Source: an uncultured bacterium
GTDB taxonomy: Bacteria > Bacteroidota > Bacteroidia > Chitinophagales > Chitinophagaceae
Assembly (NCBI GenBank): GCA_903826405.1
Contig: CAIKEH010000012.1
Span: forward strand, 61,525-125,524
Length of the DNA: 64,000 nt
Reading direction: 5' to 3'
In this document: piece by piece, positions 18,688 to 27,783 of the stretch
Layout: each line of letters begins with the position of its first letter
Position numbering within the stretch: position 1 is the stretch's first letter
The notes under the pieces: model-generated
Databases searched by the model: none
Told to the model about the DNA's origin: nothing
What the model saw: only the letters and a program-made list of their open reading frames with translations
Made by a program: the position numbers and the translations under genes

Positions 18688-19164
18688 ATGAAAGATTCCC
18701 CCAAAAGTAGTCATCGGTTGTTGCTCATAGAAAGGGTATTGCTCCTGAAGTCACTGAGCCTTTTCCGGGATACTCCGGAGAACATACTGGCGGAGATAGC
18801 GCATCTCATGCATGAAAAGGACGCAGCTGAAGGTACGGTCATCTTCAATGAGGGGGATGTAGGGAGTTGCATGTACATCATCTACAAGGGATCCGTACAG
18901 ATCTCCAAGGGAGCACAACAACTGGCTGTATTCAAGGACAATGATTTTTTCGGCGAGCTTTCGCTACTGGATACGGAGAACCGTTCCGCCACAGCCAAGT
19001 CCCTGACTGATACGGTGCTCTACTATATAGATCAGGAACCTTTCTATGACCTGCTTGAGACTCGTCCTGAAGTGGCAAAAGGGATCATGCGTATACTGTG
19101 CAAGAGATTGCGTGCAACGGGTCAGGCCCTTTTTGAAATGACCCAGGGGAAGAAGAATGGATAG
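18688..19164 (+). CDS. Cyclic nucleotide-binding domain protein
   Basis: The 158-residue protein is essentially one CRP-type cNMP-binding domain. It has EGTVIFNEGDVGSCMYIIYK and the phosphate-binding cassette FFGELSLLDTENRSATA, which keeps the Gly-Glu and the Arg needed to hold the cyclic phosphate. There is no helix-turn-helix, so it is not a transcription factor. ATG 18688 is preferred to the TTG at 18682. The gene starts nine bases after the NTT-HEAT gene and is almost certainly co-transcribed. In related proteins this domain is fused to the same transporter, which suggests it senses a nucleotide and acts on that membrane partner. The ligand is unknown. Confidence 0.88.
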   Translation: MKDSPKSSHRLLLIERVLLLKSLSLFRDTPENILAEIAHLMHEKDAAEGTVIFNEGDVGSCMYIIYKGSVQISKGAQQLAVFKDNDFFGELSLLDTENRSATAKSLTDTVLYYIDQEPFYDLLETRPEVAKGIMRILCKRLRATGQALFEMTQGKKNG

Positions 19165-19177
19165 GTAAAAAGTAAAG

Positions 19178-19777
19178 TCAGGAAAGGTCCTTTTGCAATA
19201 ACTTCAAGTATGCCTCTTTCCTTGGCTGTCTGTTCTCTTTGGAAAAACGGGTATGGTACTGATGACGGGAAAGAAAATTGATCTGCAGCTCATTCCATTT
19301 TTCAGGATCGGTGAGATTAAAATAGACTTTCAATTCCTCGAAAAGTGAATCGGCTATCCGGTTCACACTATCCCCACCCAAATAATCAAGGTCAGCATCA
19401 CAAATGATCTGCTCCAGATGGTTCTGGGGATTCTGAGGGACCTTGGTAGCCATGATCATCCCACAGATGATATCGATCTGTTCCTGATTGAATCCATAAC
19501 CAGGCAACAACTCTCGCGCTAGTTCTGCTCCCCTTTCTTCATGATCTTTATAAACATAGATGAATCCAGAGTCGTGGAAGCAGATCGCTATACGTAGAAG
19601 CTGTTGCTCGTATTCACTCTTGCCTTCCGCCTGAGCGATGATCATAGCGGCATTCATCACATCTTGGGTATGATGGTGACCATGATAAAAGAGGGTGTCA
19701 GGCAGCTCTCTTGAAAGCCGACCCATGATCAAAGCTTCAACAGCTTGATAATTAGGCTCGTTTTTTTGTCCTCCCAT
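19178..19777 (-). CDS. HD-domain phosphohydrolase
   Basis: The start is taken at ATG complement 19775-19777 (MGGQKNEPNYQ), giving 199 residues; a TTG-initiated form would be seven residues longer. HD metal-binding residues are present in order: His in YHGHHHTQDV, the His-Asp pair in ICFHDSGF, His in DHEERG and Asp in ICDADLDYLGG. Enzymes of this class hydrolyse nucleotides or cyclic nucleotides, but the specific substrate cannot be read. It converges on the cyclic-nucleotide-binding gene with only 13 bases between the two stops, so a functional link is possible but unproven. Confidence 0.82.
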   Translation of the reverse strand: MGGQKNEPNYQAVEALIMGRLSRELPDTLFYHGHHHTQDVMNAAMIIAQAEGKSEYEQQLLRIAICFHDSGFIYVYKDHEERGAELARELLPGYGFNQEQIDIICGMIMATKVPQNPQNHLEQIICDADLDYLGGDSVNRIADSLFEELKVYFNLTDPEKWNELQINFLSRHQYHTRFSKENRQPRKEAYLKLLQKDLS

Positions 19778-19875
19778 GACAGGATAAATATACTGCAATA
19801 ATTATTCTTTGCGGTCATAGTGGCACCCATATGCAAGATGGGGCCTGTCGTTTATAGCCCAGGGTTATGTTCCCA

Positions 19876-19946
19876 GGTCCAAAATGGGTTAAAAAATAAT
19901 AAATAAGTCACTAATTATCAAATATTCGTGTGCTCAATTTTGGACC
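19876..19946. repeat. Widely spaced perfect 10-base inverted repeat
   Basis: GGTCCAAAAT at 19876-19885 is matched by its exact reverse complement ATTTTGGACC at 19937-19946, enclosing 51 AT-rich bases. It lies upstream of the HD gene and downstream of the penicillin acylase gene. It may be an operator, a large hairpin or a remnant of a small element. No coding potential is seen inside. Confidence 0.5.
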
Positions 19947-19955
19947 AACTCCCCA

Positions 19956-22139
19956 TCATTCACCGGGGTGGTAGGTTTTCTCGGCGTGCTTCACCACATC
20001 TTCTTTATAGAAAAGCACATCCTTGAAATGGCCTTTCGTATACATCTCTGCCTGATCTCCGAAATGGGGTGAAAAAGGATCGCTACTCTCCCCTCCCGCC
20101 AGCAGCGATCTTGCCTGGATGCGTGTTCCGAACTCCACTGCACATATAAAGCTGTTGCCATTATACCCATAACGTTTCTTGGTCCCGTCGATAGTGCGGC
20201 TGACGAAGGAAGGCAGTGCGCCCCAAGTGGACGCAGCAAAACCACAGGGCAAACTGGGACGGTTATCATCATAACTCTCCTTCAACTTTCCGGTGCTGCG
20301 TTGGTATCTATTGATACCCCCCCAGGGAACCTCCCAGGTTCCAAACCTCAATTTCAGATCGACCACTACACGGCTCAAGGGAAGTAATAGCGCATCGGAA
20401 GATGCATTATCTGAGAACCTTTTGGTACGGGTGACCTGATCCTCCTCTTCATCTTCACTCCCCGGTTTCATGATGGTGGGCAACAGCAACTGCCCCCATT
20501 CGATGGCGAGGGTGGTGGCAACAGACTGCTCGCCCGATTGTAGATCCCATGTCTCGAGGGTACTAACGGGTCCGGATAATCTATCTTTAAGACTATCGCC
20601 TGCAGGTCTGTTTTTCCAGGCTTTGATCAGTGCAGGAACCAGGGATTCGAATGCAGGAAGATATGTTGTGTACCCTTTTTTGATGATCTTATCTATCGTG
20701 AAATCTTTTTCTCCGGAAAGCTGTTTAACCGCATTTATTCCCCGAAAATTTTCTCCATCCGGAGCCATATAAGACGGGTAATCGGCTTTCCGGGGGCTAT
20801 AAGGACCGGCGGAAGTGAATGGAGTGGAGTTGCAGTTTTGGATCCATCCGTTCGCGGGGTTGTGAATGTGGATCATTTCGGAGGTTTCGTGCATCCCCTT
20901 CCATTCGGTTGCGGAAATGCTGCCGTCAACCGGCTTGGACCAATCCAACTTCTGATCGCGCCTGGGCATGAAATTCCCATGCCAATAGGCGATATTCCCG
21001 CTTGCGTCCGCGAACACGGTGTTGTTGGATCCGTTGGCGCGCCATTCCATGGTCTTTTTGAAATCATCATAACCTTTTGCTTTGGTTCTCTGCCAGCATT
21101 GGATGAGTCCGTTCATGTTCCTGTTGTTGGCTTTAACGCTAAGCCATTGGCCATCGCGTTTGGCCATGATGGGGCCATGCTTTGTAAATGATGCTGTGAA
21201 ATTTCTTTCCCTGACCACATTGCCTTCCGTGTAGCGGATGGTAATGGACTTCTGTATGACAGGAAATAGATTACCATCGTATTCATAATAGGATTTCCCG
21301 TTCCTGGTGCTGATCTTTTCGATGTAGAGATCGGCCACATCGGTATAATTGGATGTGTGCATCCATCCACAATTCGCATTGAACCCCTGGTAGATGAAAA
21401 ATTGCCCCCAGGTTACCGCCCCATAAGCATTCAATCCTTCTTCGCTTGACATCTGTACTTCAGGGCGAAAGTAGAAGGTGACGTGCGGGTTGATATAAAG
21501 GATGGCATGTCCAGAAGTGGTCAATGCGGGCGCAATGGCAAAGCCGTTCGATCCGGATGGATTTTCATCACGATCGGGTTTTTGCCAGGCAACGGGAACA
21601 GGACTTGAGCTGTATAGCGCCTGAACATCCTTCTCTCCCACTTCTGCCGTATTGATAGCACCGATGCTTCCATCCGTCCACAAAAGAGGGTACCAGGGTT
21701 TGAATCTGGTGACTAGCAATGGCTTGACCTCCCGATGGACATCCAGGAAATAGTTCAGCCCATCGGCCCATGCATCCAGAAGTTTTTTCAACCATAATGG
21801 ACTCTTTCTATAATCGGCTTCCGCTTCTGCACTGTCTATGATCATGCGCATGTAGAGATCACTGAATATGGATCCGGAGCCTTTCACTTCCGACATGCGT
21901 CCCAGTTTCTCGATATAGTTCATCTCTACACGGGTGAAATCATCCTCGCACTGTGCATAGATGAGGCCGAACACGGCGTCGGCATCCGACTTCCCATACA
22001 CATGTGGTATCCCCCAGTTGTCTCGAATGATGGTGACCTTAGCGGCCTGGGCTTTCCACTTTGCTTGCTCGGCGGAGGAAAAAGGTTGTGCAAAGATGGC
22101 TGATGGCATCAGCAGGAATAGAAACAGTTTTTTCAGCAT
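19956..22139 (-). CDS. Penicillin acylase family protein (peptidase S45, Ntn hydrolase), exported
   Basis: The start is placed at MLKKLFLFLLMPSAIFAQ, a signal peptide; a longer frame would overlap the upstream gene. The 727-residue precursor has the alpha-chain segment IIRDNWGIPHVYGKSDADAVFGLIYAQCEDDF (given here as a region, about residues 37-68), a short spacer, and the autocatalytic Ser at about 197 in NPSGSNGFAIAP. The beta-chain Asn region follows (HTSNYTD, GNIAYWHGN). Family members hydrolyse amide bonds of N-acyl compounds (beta-lactams, acyl-homoserine lactones or N-acyl peptides). It is the last gene of a seven-gene hydrolase cluster, whose next member is an N-acyl-D-amino-acid deacylase. 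Confidence 0.9.
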   Translation of the reverse strand: MLKKLFLFLLMPSAIFAQPFSSAEQAKWKAQAAKVTIIRDNWGIPHVYGKSDADAVFGLIYAQCEDDFTRVEMNYIEKLGRMSEVKGSGSIFSDLYMRMIIDSAEAEADYRKSPLWLKKLLDAWADGLNYFLDVHREVKPLLVTRFKPWYPLLWTDGSIGAINTAEVGEKDVQALYSSSPVPVAWQKPDRDENPSGSNGFAIAPALTTSGHAILYINPHVTFYFRPEVQMSSEEGLNAYGAVTWGQFFIYQGFNANCGWMHTSNYTDVADLYIEKISTRNGKSYYEYDGNLFPVIQKSITIRYTEGNVVRERNFTASFTKHGPIMAKRDGQWLSVKANNRNMNGLIQCWQRTKAKGYDDFKKTMEWRANGSNNTVFADASGNIAYWHGNFMPRRDQKLDWSKPVDGSISATEWKGMHETSEMIHIHNPANGWIQNCNSTPFTSAGPYSPRKADYPSYMAPDGENFRGINAVKQLSGEKDFTIDKIIKKGYTTYLPAFESLVPALIKAWKNRPAGDSLKDRLSGPVSTLETWDLQSGEQSVATTLAIEWGQLLLPTIMKPGSEDEEEDQVTRTKRFSDNASSDALLLPLSRVVVDLKLRFGTWEVPWGGINRYQRSTGKLKESYDDNRPSLPCGFAASTWGALPSFVSRTIDGTKKRYGYNGNSFICAVEFGTRIQARSLLAGGESSDPFSPHFGDQAEMYTKGHFKDVLFYKEDVVKHAEKTYHPGE

Positions 22140-22173
22140 ATGCGAATATTGAATATTGATCGAATGCGCCAAG

Positions 22174-23772
22174 TCATTTTTTGCCCGGTCCATAAAGGAT
22201 CTGGCCGCTCCGGGTACCGGTATGTTTGCCTTCGTCCACTACCACGGCACCGTTGACGATAACATACCTAAAGCCTTCGGAGAATTGGTGGGGTTTTTCA
22301 AAGGTTGCTTTGTCAGCGACCGTATGCTCATCGAATATGACCATATCGGCGGCCTTCCCGGAAAGGAGTAGGCCTCTGTCGGTCAGATGGAATTTTTGTG
22401 CGGGAAGTGATGTCATGCGACGGACAGCTTCCTCAAGCGGAACCACTTTTTCCTCCCGGACGTATTTGCCGAGAACACGCGCATTGGTGCCGTATCCTCG
22501 AGGATGCGGCATGCCCTTGCCTGTCTCGATCACCCCACCATCGGCGCCGATCATATTGAAAGGGTAATGCATGAAGTACTTCACATCCTCTTCACTCATG
22601 GAATGGTAAACCATTTGCGCACCTCCGGCAATCATCAGATCGAGAACCGTCTCGGCCTCTTCATTCACACGTGATTTCCGACCCTTGAGCAAGTTGATCT
22701 CGCTGATGCTTTTACCATTTAATGTGGTATCTGCGGCATGCATGGCCACCACGGCAAAAGAGTAATCTTTGTATTTGAATTTCTTCAATTGCTCCAGCAT
22801 CTCCTTTACGATCATTTTATGCTGTATGGGATCATTTATCCTAATCTTGAGTGAATCTTGACCTCCGGACAATGCCCAATCAGGTAGCCTGATGCCCAGG
22901 TTAGTGCTGCTGGCGGTATATGGATATTGATCGATGGTCACATCATATCCTTCGATTCTGGCTTTTTCGATCAGCGCAAGTGTCTGTGTTGAACGTCCCC
23001 AATTCGCCCTTCCACTTACCTTGAAGTGGGAGATCTCAACCGGTATGCACGCTTCCTTTCCAATATTGATGGCTTCATTGATCGCGTCGACAACGCCATT
23101 CTCCTCATTGCGAATGTGTGAGGCATATACGCCGCCATATCTACCAGCAGCTTTGGCTAAGGCAACGACTTCGTCGGTCTTTGCATACATGCCGGGCAAA
23201 TAAATGAGTCCGGTACTCAGCCCCACGGCTCCCTGTTCCATCGCTTCTGCCACGAGTCGATCCATCTTTTTCAATTCATCGTCGGTGGGCGCCCGATTGG
23301 AAAGGCCAATGCCGAGTTTTCGAACGGTGTTGTGTCCCACCAGCGAAGCCACGTTGATCGAAACCTTCACGCTGTCGATGGCATGAAAGAAGACGGACAG
23401 CGTATCCGCAGAGCCTCCGCAATTTCCGGTGACCACTGAAGTGACCCCATCATATATATAGTTATCAGACGTTGGATTCGAGAGAATACCATTTTCCACG
23501 TGCCCATGAACATCGATGAAGCCGGGTGCCACGATAAGGTCCTTTGCATCCAGGATTTTTCTCGCAGTACCCGATACCTTACCTACAGTGACGATCTTTC
23601 CATTAAGAACAGCGATGTCGCCACGGAACCAACTGTTCCCCGTACCGTCAATGATGCGTCCGTTGCGGATAACGAGGTCATAGTCCTGAGCCTTTGAAAT
23701 CAAGGAAACCAAGGCAAGGGACAAGGTGAATGCATAACACCAGAAGGTCCTGCGAAATGGAGTACTGAACAT
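22174..23772 (-). CDS. N-acyl-D-amino-acid deacylase (D-aminoacylase) family amidohydrolase, exported
   Basis: The 532-residue protein has a signal peptide (about 1-28, ending SKAQ) and an amidohydrolase fold. Metal and catalytic positions are visible: HGH in FIDVHGHVENG, the bridging Cys in VTGNCGG, His in ASHIRNE and in ISHFKVSG, and Asp in IGADGG. The conserved HPRGYGTNARVLGKYVREE is a hallmark of the D-aminoacylase group. The reaction is removal of an acyl group from an N-acyl-D-amino acid, though dihydroorotase-like alternatives exist in the superfamily. It is followed 34 bases later by the penicillin acylase gene. Confidence 0.88.
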   Translation of the reverse strand: MFSTPFRRTFWCYAFTLSLALVSLISKAQDYDLVIRNGRIIDGTGNSWFRGDIAVLNGKIVTVGKVSGTARKILDAKDLIVAPGFIDVHGHVENGILSNPTSDNYIYDGVTSVVTGNCGGSADTLSVFFHAIDSVKVSINVASLVGHNTVRKLGIGLSNRAPTDDELKKMDRLVAEAMEQGAVGLSTGLIYLPGMYAKTDEVVALAKAAGRYGGVYASHIRNEENGVVDAINEAINIGKEACIPVEISHFKVSGRANWGRSTQTLALIEKARIEGYDVTIDQYPYTASSTNLGIRLPDWALSGGQDSLKIRINDPIQHKMIVKEMLEQLKKFKYKDYSFAVVAMHAADTTLNGKSISEINLLKGRKSRVNEEAETVLDLMIAGGAQMVYHSMSEEDVKYFMHYPFNMIGADGGVIETGKGMPHPRGYGTNARVLGKYVREEKVVPLEEAVRRMTSLPAQKFHLTDRGLLLSGKAADMVIFDEHTVADKATFEKPHQFSEGFRYVIVNGAVVVDEGKHTGTRSGQILYGPGKK

Positions 23773-23809
23773 ATTTTATTGATGTTGTCTGAATAGTGTC
23801 GTCCGATGG

Positions 23810-25549
23810 CTAAAGCCCCTTGCCATATTTGTCGACCACTTTCCTCATGATGATGTCTCGCGTGCCATTATAAGTGCTAAAGCCCGTGGCGCTCCCATCT
23901 TTTGCCATGTTGAAGATCAGTTCTTCGTCCACGCCCATGTATCGGAACTGGAAGGCACCTGTCTGTTCCAGGACTGTCTCTTCTCCGGTGTCTTCGTTTC
24001 GCATCACCAATGTCTTGTTTTTGATGCTCATGATGTCGCGCCTGCCGAACTCATCTTCATAAATTCCAGAGAATTTGTACCAAGCGGCGGAGTCGTACGG
24101 AAGAACTTTCTTTATATCGGGAACCTGATCGCTCAGCTTCCTATTGAACCTGATGGGTGCGTAAGTGGGTATCAGCGATATGGGAGAGATGCCACTTACT
24201 TTTCCGTTGCCATCTCGAATGAGTTTCATCAGTACCCATGGGTTTGAGGGATCGAAAAGCGAGTCGGCCCCGGCGGCCACAAGTTTGGTAACAGGAGTGC
24301 CGGTGCGTTGCAGGGTGAGTTTCCCGCTATCTGCACGCAGGGTAAGGAAGGCTGGTTTTTCAGTGAAATTTCCTTGTAGGCGCAATCCCAGATTGACGGA
24401 TTCGTATACTCCGCTTGCTTCTTTACCGTCCACTTTCAACTTATCATTCTCTTTGAGGGGCTTTATATCGTAAAGAATGGATAGTACCCCATTTCCCAGT
24501 TTGATGGTATTGCTTGAAGCAGTATTGGTGAGCATCACGATATAAACATGGTCGTCCGGAATACGATAGCCTCCGGAACGGAACCCTCCTATCGCACCAC
24601 CATGCTGTATCAATTTCCTGCCACGTAATTCGCCCACAGCCCAGCCCAGCCCATAGTTGGCGGGTTTGCCGTTATCCAGGATGTAGGATTGGTGAGCAAG
24701 GTTGACCGTGGATGCCTTGAGCAGTTTGCCGGAATAAAGGGCTTCGTCCCATTTCAACATGTCGTTTACCGTACTGACAATCTGGCCCGCTCCGTATGCC
24801 CAGTACCAGTCGTAGGTGGTTTCCATGTTCATCATGCCCTTCGGAACCTGGGCGTATTCACCTGAACGGTTGGGGATGGCGAACCCGCTACCCAGACTGG
24901 TCTCGTTCATGTTCAGCGGGTCAAAGATGCGCTTCTGGAGGAATTCGTTGAAAAGCATGCCACTCAATTTCTCGACAACCAGTGCTGCGAGCACATAGCC
25001 TGAATTGGAATAGCTCCAATTGGAACCAGGCTCGAAGATCAGTGCTGGCGTCTCGAAGAATTCCACTAGCCTGGAGATGGGAGCAGCGCGCTTCACCAGC
25101 GCATCGAAACCATGTTGCTCCGTATAGCTGGGTATCCCTGATGTGTGTGAGAGAAGCTGCTCCAAAGTGATGTTCTTCCCATGGGTGTTGTATCCGGGGA
25201 AGTACTTCCGGATATCGTCCTTTATGTTGAGTTTTCCTTCGTCTTGAAGCATCAGGATGGCCACCGCGCAGAACTGCTTGGACATTGATCCGATGCCGAG
25301 TCGGTGGTCCGTATTCATAGGCACTCCCAGTTCCATGCTGGCCATGCCATAGGCCTTCTTGAATATAGGCATGCCGTTCTGAGCCACCAGCAACACACCA
25401 CCTGGCCCCGCGGAAGGATAGGCGGCCTTGAACAGGGAATCGATACCATTCACTTTATCAAGCGAGATGGTCACAGGTTGTGCAAGCAGAGACTGCAAAG
25501 ACGTGGCTATGAGTAAGGTTAAAATCAACCTGTTTGTCGATGTCTTCAT
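23810..25549 (-). CDS. Serine hydrolase of the beta-lactamase/D-aminopeptidase (S12) family, exported
   Basis: The 579-residue protein has a signal peptide ending LLAQ. Its S12 domain (about 30-370) shows SxxK in GSMSKQFCAV, YxN in WSYSNSGYVLAAL, and HxG in IQHGGAIGG. A C-terminal lipocalin-like extension of about 200 residues follows (YKFSGIYEDEFGRRDIM), as in D-aminopeptidase-like and esterase members. The start ATG overlaps the stop of the upstream S9 peptidase gene as ATGA (25546-25549), showing translational coupling. Substrate may be a D-amino-acid peptide, but it cannot be told from an esterase by sequence alone. Confidence 0.9.
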   Translation of the reverse strand: MKTSTNRLILTLLIATSLQSLLAQPVTISLDKVNGIDSLFKAAYPSAGPGGVLLVAQNGMPIFKKAYGMASMELGVPMNTDHRLGIGSMSKQFCAVAILMLQDEGKLNIKDDIRKYFPGYNTHGKNITLEQLLSHTSGIPSYTEQHGFDALVKRAAPISRLVEFFETPALIFEPGSNWSYSNSGYVLAALVVEKLSGMLFNEFLQKRIFDPLNMNETSLGSGFAIPNRSGEYAQVPKGMMNMETTYDWYWAYGAGQIVSTVNDMLKWDEALYSGKLLKASTVNLAHQSYILDNGKPANYGLGWAVGELRGRKLIQHGGAIGGFRSGGYRIPDDHVYIVMLTNTASSNTIKLGNGVLSILYDIKPLKENDKLKVDGKEASGVYESVNLGLRLQGNFTEKPAFLTLRADSGKLTLQRTGTPVTKLVAAGADSLFDPSNPWVLMKLIRDGNGKVSGISPISLIPTYAPIRFNRKLSDQVPDIKKVLPYDSAAWYKFSGIYEDEFGRRDIMSIKNKTLVMRNEDTGEETVLEQTGAFQFRYMGVDEELIFNMAKDGSATGFSTYNGTRDIIMRKVVDKYGKGL

Positions 25550-27612
25550 TGCTTGTAATATTTCTTGAAGAATCCGTAGGTGGCGGTTTGCGCATTCAAC
25601 CAGCTTTTGTGGAGGAGGAAGCCGTGGACCTCATCCGGGAATACAAGGGTCTCGACGGGAACTTTACGCTTGCGCAACATCTCCGCCATGGTCACACTTT
25701 CGTTGAAGTTGACATTGCGGTCGTCATCGCCGTGAATCAGTAGTACGGGTGATCTCCATCCGTCAACGAAATGAATCGGGGAGGATTCAGTTGCCTTCTT
25801 GGCGAAGTCGGCCCTTTTCTCCGCATTGTAGGAAGGAATGAAGTTTTTGATTCCGTTGTTCCAGTCGTGCACTCCGTGGATGTCCACGCCACAGGAGAAG
25901 ATGTCGGAGTGCGTGGAGAGCCCCATGGCGGTCAGATATCCGCCATAGGATCCGCCCCAGAGGCCAATTCGGTTGGTGTCCACGTCGAGTCTCGAGCGCA
26001 AGAATAATCCTGCGCCGATGACATCACGCACTTCACTCGCCCCCGTGGCGCCAAAGTCCAGTGCTTCCCGGAACTCCATCCCATAGCCGATGCCGCTGCG
26101 ATAGTTAAGGGAGATCACCACATAGCCTCTGGAAACGAAATATTGATTCAGCGCATATGCGTTGGAGTAATATTGACTGTAATGGAAGCCCAGTACCATT
26201 TGACGCTGTGAACCTCCATGCATGAAGATCACCGCTGGCCGCTTGTCACCGGGTCTGCTATCAGTAGGTTCGAAAAGGTCGGCAGGAGTCATCATGCCAT
26301 CGGTCGCTTTGATTCGGATGGCCGTGGGCTTGACGAGATTGATGGGGAAATTGGTGGGCTTGAGTTCAGCGGCTATGTCTATGACAGTACCGTCGTTCTT
26401 GCGCAGTGCTGGCCAGGCCGGGTAGGTCGCCGAGGAATGCAGCAGGACCATGCCGGCCGTGGTCGGTGATGGTGACCATTCGATACCCTCACCAGGCGTG
26501 AGGTTTACAGGGGCACCACCATCGATTTCCTTTTTCCATAAGTGACGGCGCTCGATGTCTCCAATGTTGGTTGAATAATAAACCGTCTTGCCGTCTGAAG
26601 ACAACATATATTGCTCCACCTCACCTTCGCCTGCCATTAGCGGTTGTACTTTACCGTTAGAAACTTGAAACAGGTAAAGTTGCTGCCAGCCCGTTTTTTC
26701 CCAAGCGAAAACGATTCGGTCGTTATCGGACCAGGTGATGATATTATCGACCACTGGAATGCCATCCCAAAGTATGCTCCCCTTTCCTTCATCTGCCTTC
26801 CACAACTCACGTACCTGCCCCGTCGTTACATCGGCTACCATGATGGACCAGGGTACGCCGGCACGGACCGGCATGAACAGCAGGCGATCCTTTTCGCCGG
26901 GTACACGGGTGAAGGCGATCGACTTCCCGTCGGGGCTGAATGCAGGGTCTCCGTCATTATCCAGCCCGGGTCCAAGGTAGGTCAGTTCCTTTTTGGCCAG
27001 GTCGAAAAGGCCAATGAGGGAATGGTCTCCCCGGCTGCTCACGAAAACGATCTTACTTCCGTTTGGTGACCAGCGGATGTTGGAGGCACCGCCGCGTGCA
27101 ACGATCAGTTTCTCTCCACCCTTGCTACTGTCCAGATCGACCATCCATACGGCACCGCCATTGAGGTAGGCGATCTTTCTCCCATTTGGCGAGAACTTCG
27201 GGTAACTACCCGGACCGATCTTCCGACTCTTGGATCCGTCGACAGTAGTCACCCAAAGGGTCATTTCGGGGACTGTCTGCAATTGTGCAGGGTTGGCCAC
27301 TTCACCACGCCCATTGACGGAATTGCCACGAGTATAGGCGATCTGTTTGCCATCAGGAGAAAAGGTCAAGTTCCCGATCTCCACCCCGTCGTCCGATAGA
27401 TTGTTGGTGAGGTTTTTTGCCTTGAAATCGGGCGCGTTAGCCAGGAAGAGATTGCGTGCTCCCTTGATGTTGAAGACCCAGGCGACCTTGCTGCCATCTG
27501 GCGAGGCGTGCAGATCGGAGGGAAAAGGTGGTGAGAGAAGGGATTCGATACTTTGCGACTGAACAGAGAATATGGACAATACGATAAGGCAAAAGGCAAG
27601 CAGATATCTCAT
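25546..27612 (-). CDS. S9 family (prolyl-oligopeptidase-like) peptidase, exported
   Basis: The start is at MRYLLAFCLIVLSIFSVQ, a signal peptide; the longer frame has an unlikely 36-residue extension. The 688-residue protein has a WD40/PD40-type beta-propeller (about 30-400; repeated FSPDGK and WSPNGSK motifs) and a C-terminal alpha/beta hydrolase with Ser in LWGGSYGGYLTAM, Asp in IHGDDDRNV and His in DEVHGF. It is expected to cleave short peptides or acyl-peptides in the periplasm. Its stop overlaps the start of the S12 gene by four bases. Confidence 0.92.
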   Translation of the reverse strand: MRYLLAFCLIVLSIFSVQSQSIESLLSPPFPSDLHASPDGSKVAWVFNIKGARNLFLANAPDFKAKNLTNNLSDDGVEIGNLTFSPDGKQIAYTRGNSVNGRGEVANPAQLQTVPEMTLWVTTVDGSKSRKIGPGSYPKFSPNGRKIAYLNGGAVWMVDLDSSKGGEKLIVARGGASNIRWSPNGSKIVFVSSRGDHSLIGLFDLAKKELTYLGPGLDNDGDPAFSPDGKSIAFTRVPGEKDRLLFMPVRAGVPWSIMVADVTTGQVRELWKADEGKGSILWDGIPVVDNIITWSDNDRIVFAWEKTGWQQLYLFQVSNGKVQPLMAGEGEVEQYMLSSDGKTVYYSTNIGDIERRHLWKKEIDGGAPVNLTPGEGIEWSPSPTTAGMVLLHSSATYPAWPALRKNDGTVIDIAAELKPTNFPINLVKPTAIRIKATDGMMTPADLFEPTDSRPGDKRPAVIFMHGGSQRQMVLGFHYSQYYSNAYALNQYFVSRGYVVISLNYRSGIGYGMEFREALDFGATGASEVRDVIGAGLFLRSRLDVDTNRIGLWGGSYGGYLTAMGLSTHSDIFSCGVDIHGVHDWNNGIKNFIPSYNAEKRADFAKKATESSPIHFVDGWRSPVLLIHGDDDRNVNFNESVTMAEMLRKRKVPVETLVFPDEVHGFLLHKSWLNAQTATYGFFKKYYKQ

Positions 27613-27783
27613 ATTCGATGGTTGAGAACGGTTGTGTTTAATGAAAGACTGACTTTGCGCCGGGTCCCCTTTTTCTAAAATAGCACAGTTATGCGAGAAA
27701 GTCGTGCATACAACGCCCATTTGCCTGGCAAGGCTGTATCCTTGCGCCTTGTCACCGATCAGGGAGGGATAGGGCCGACTTGC

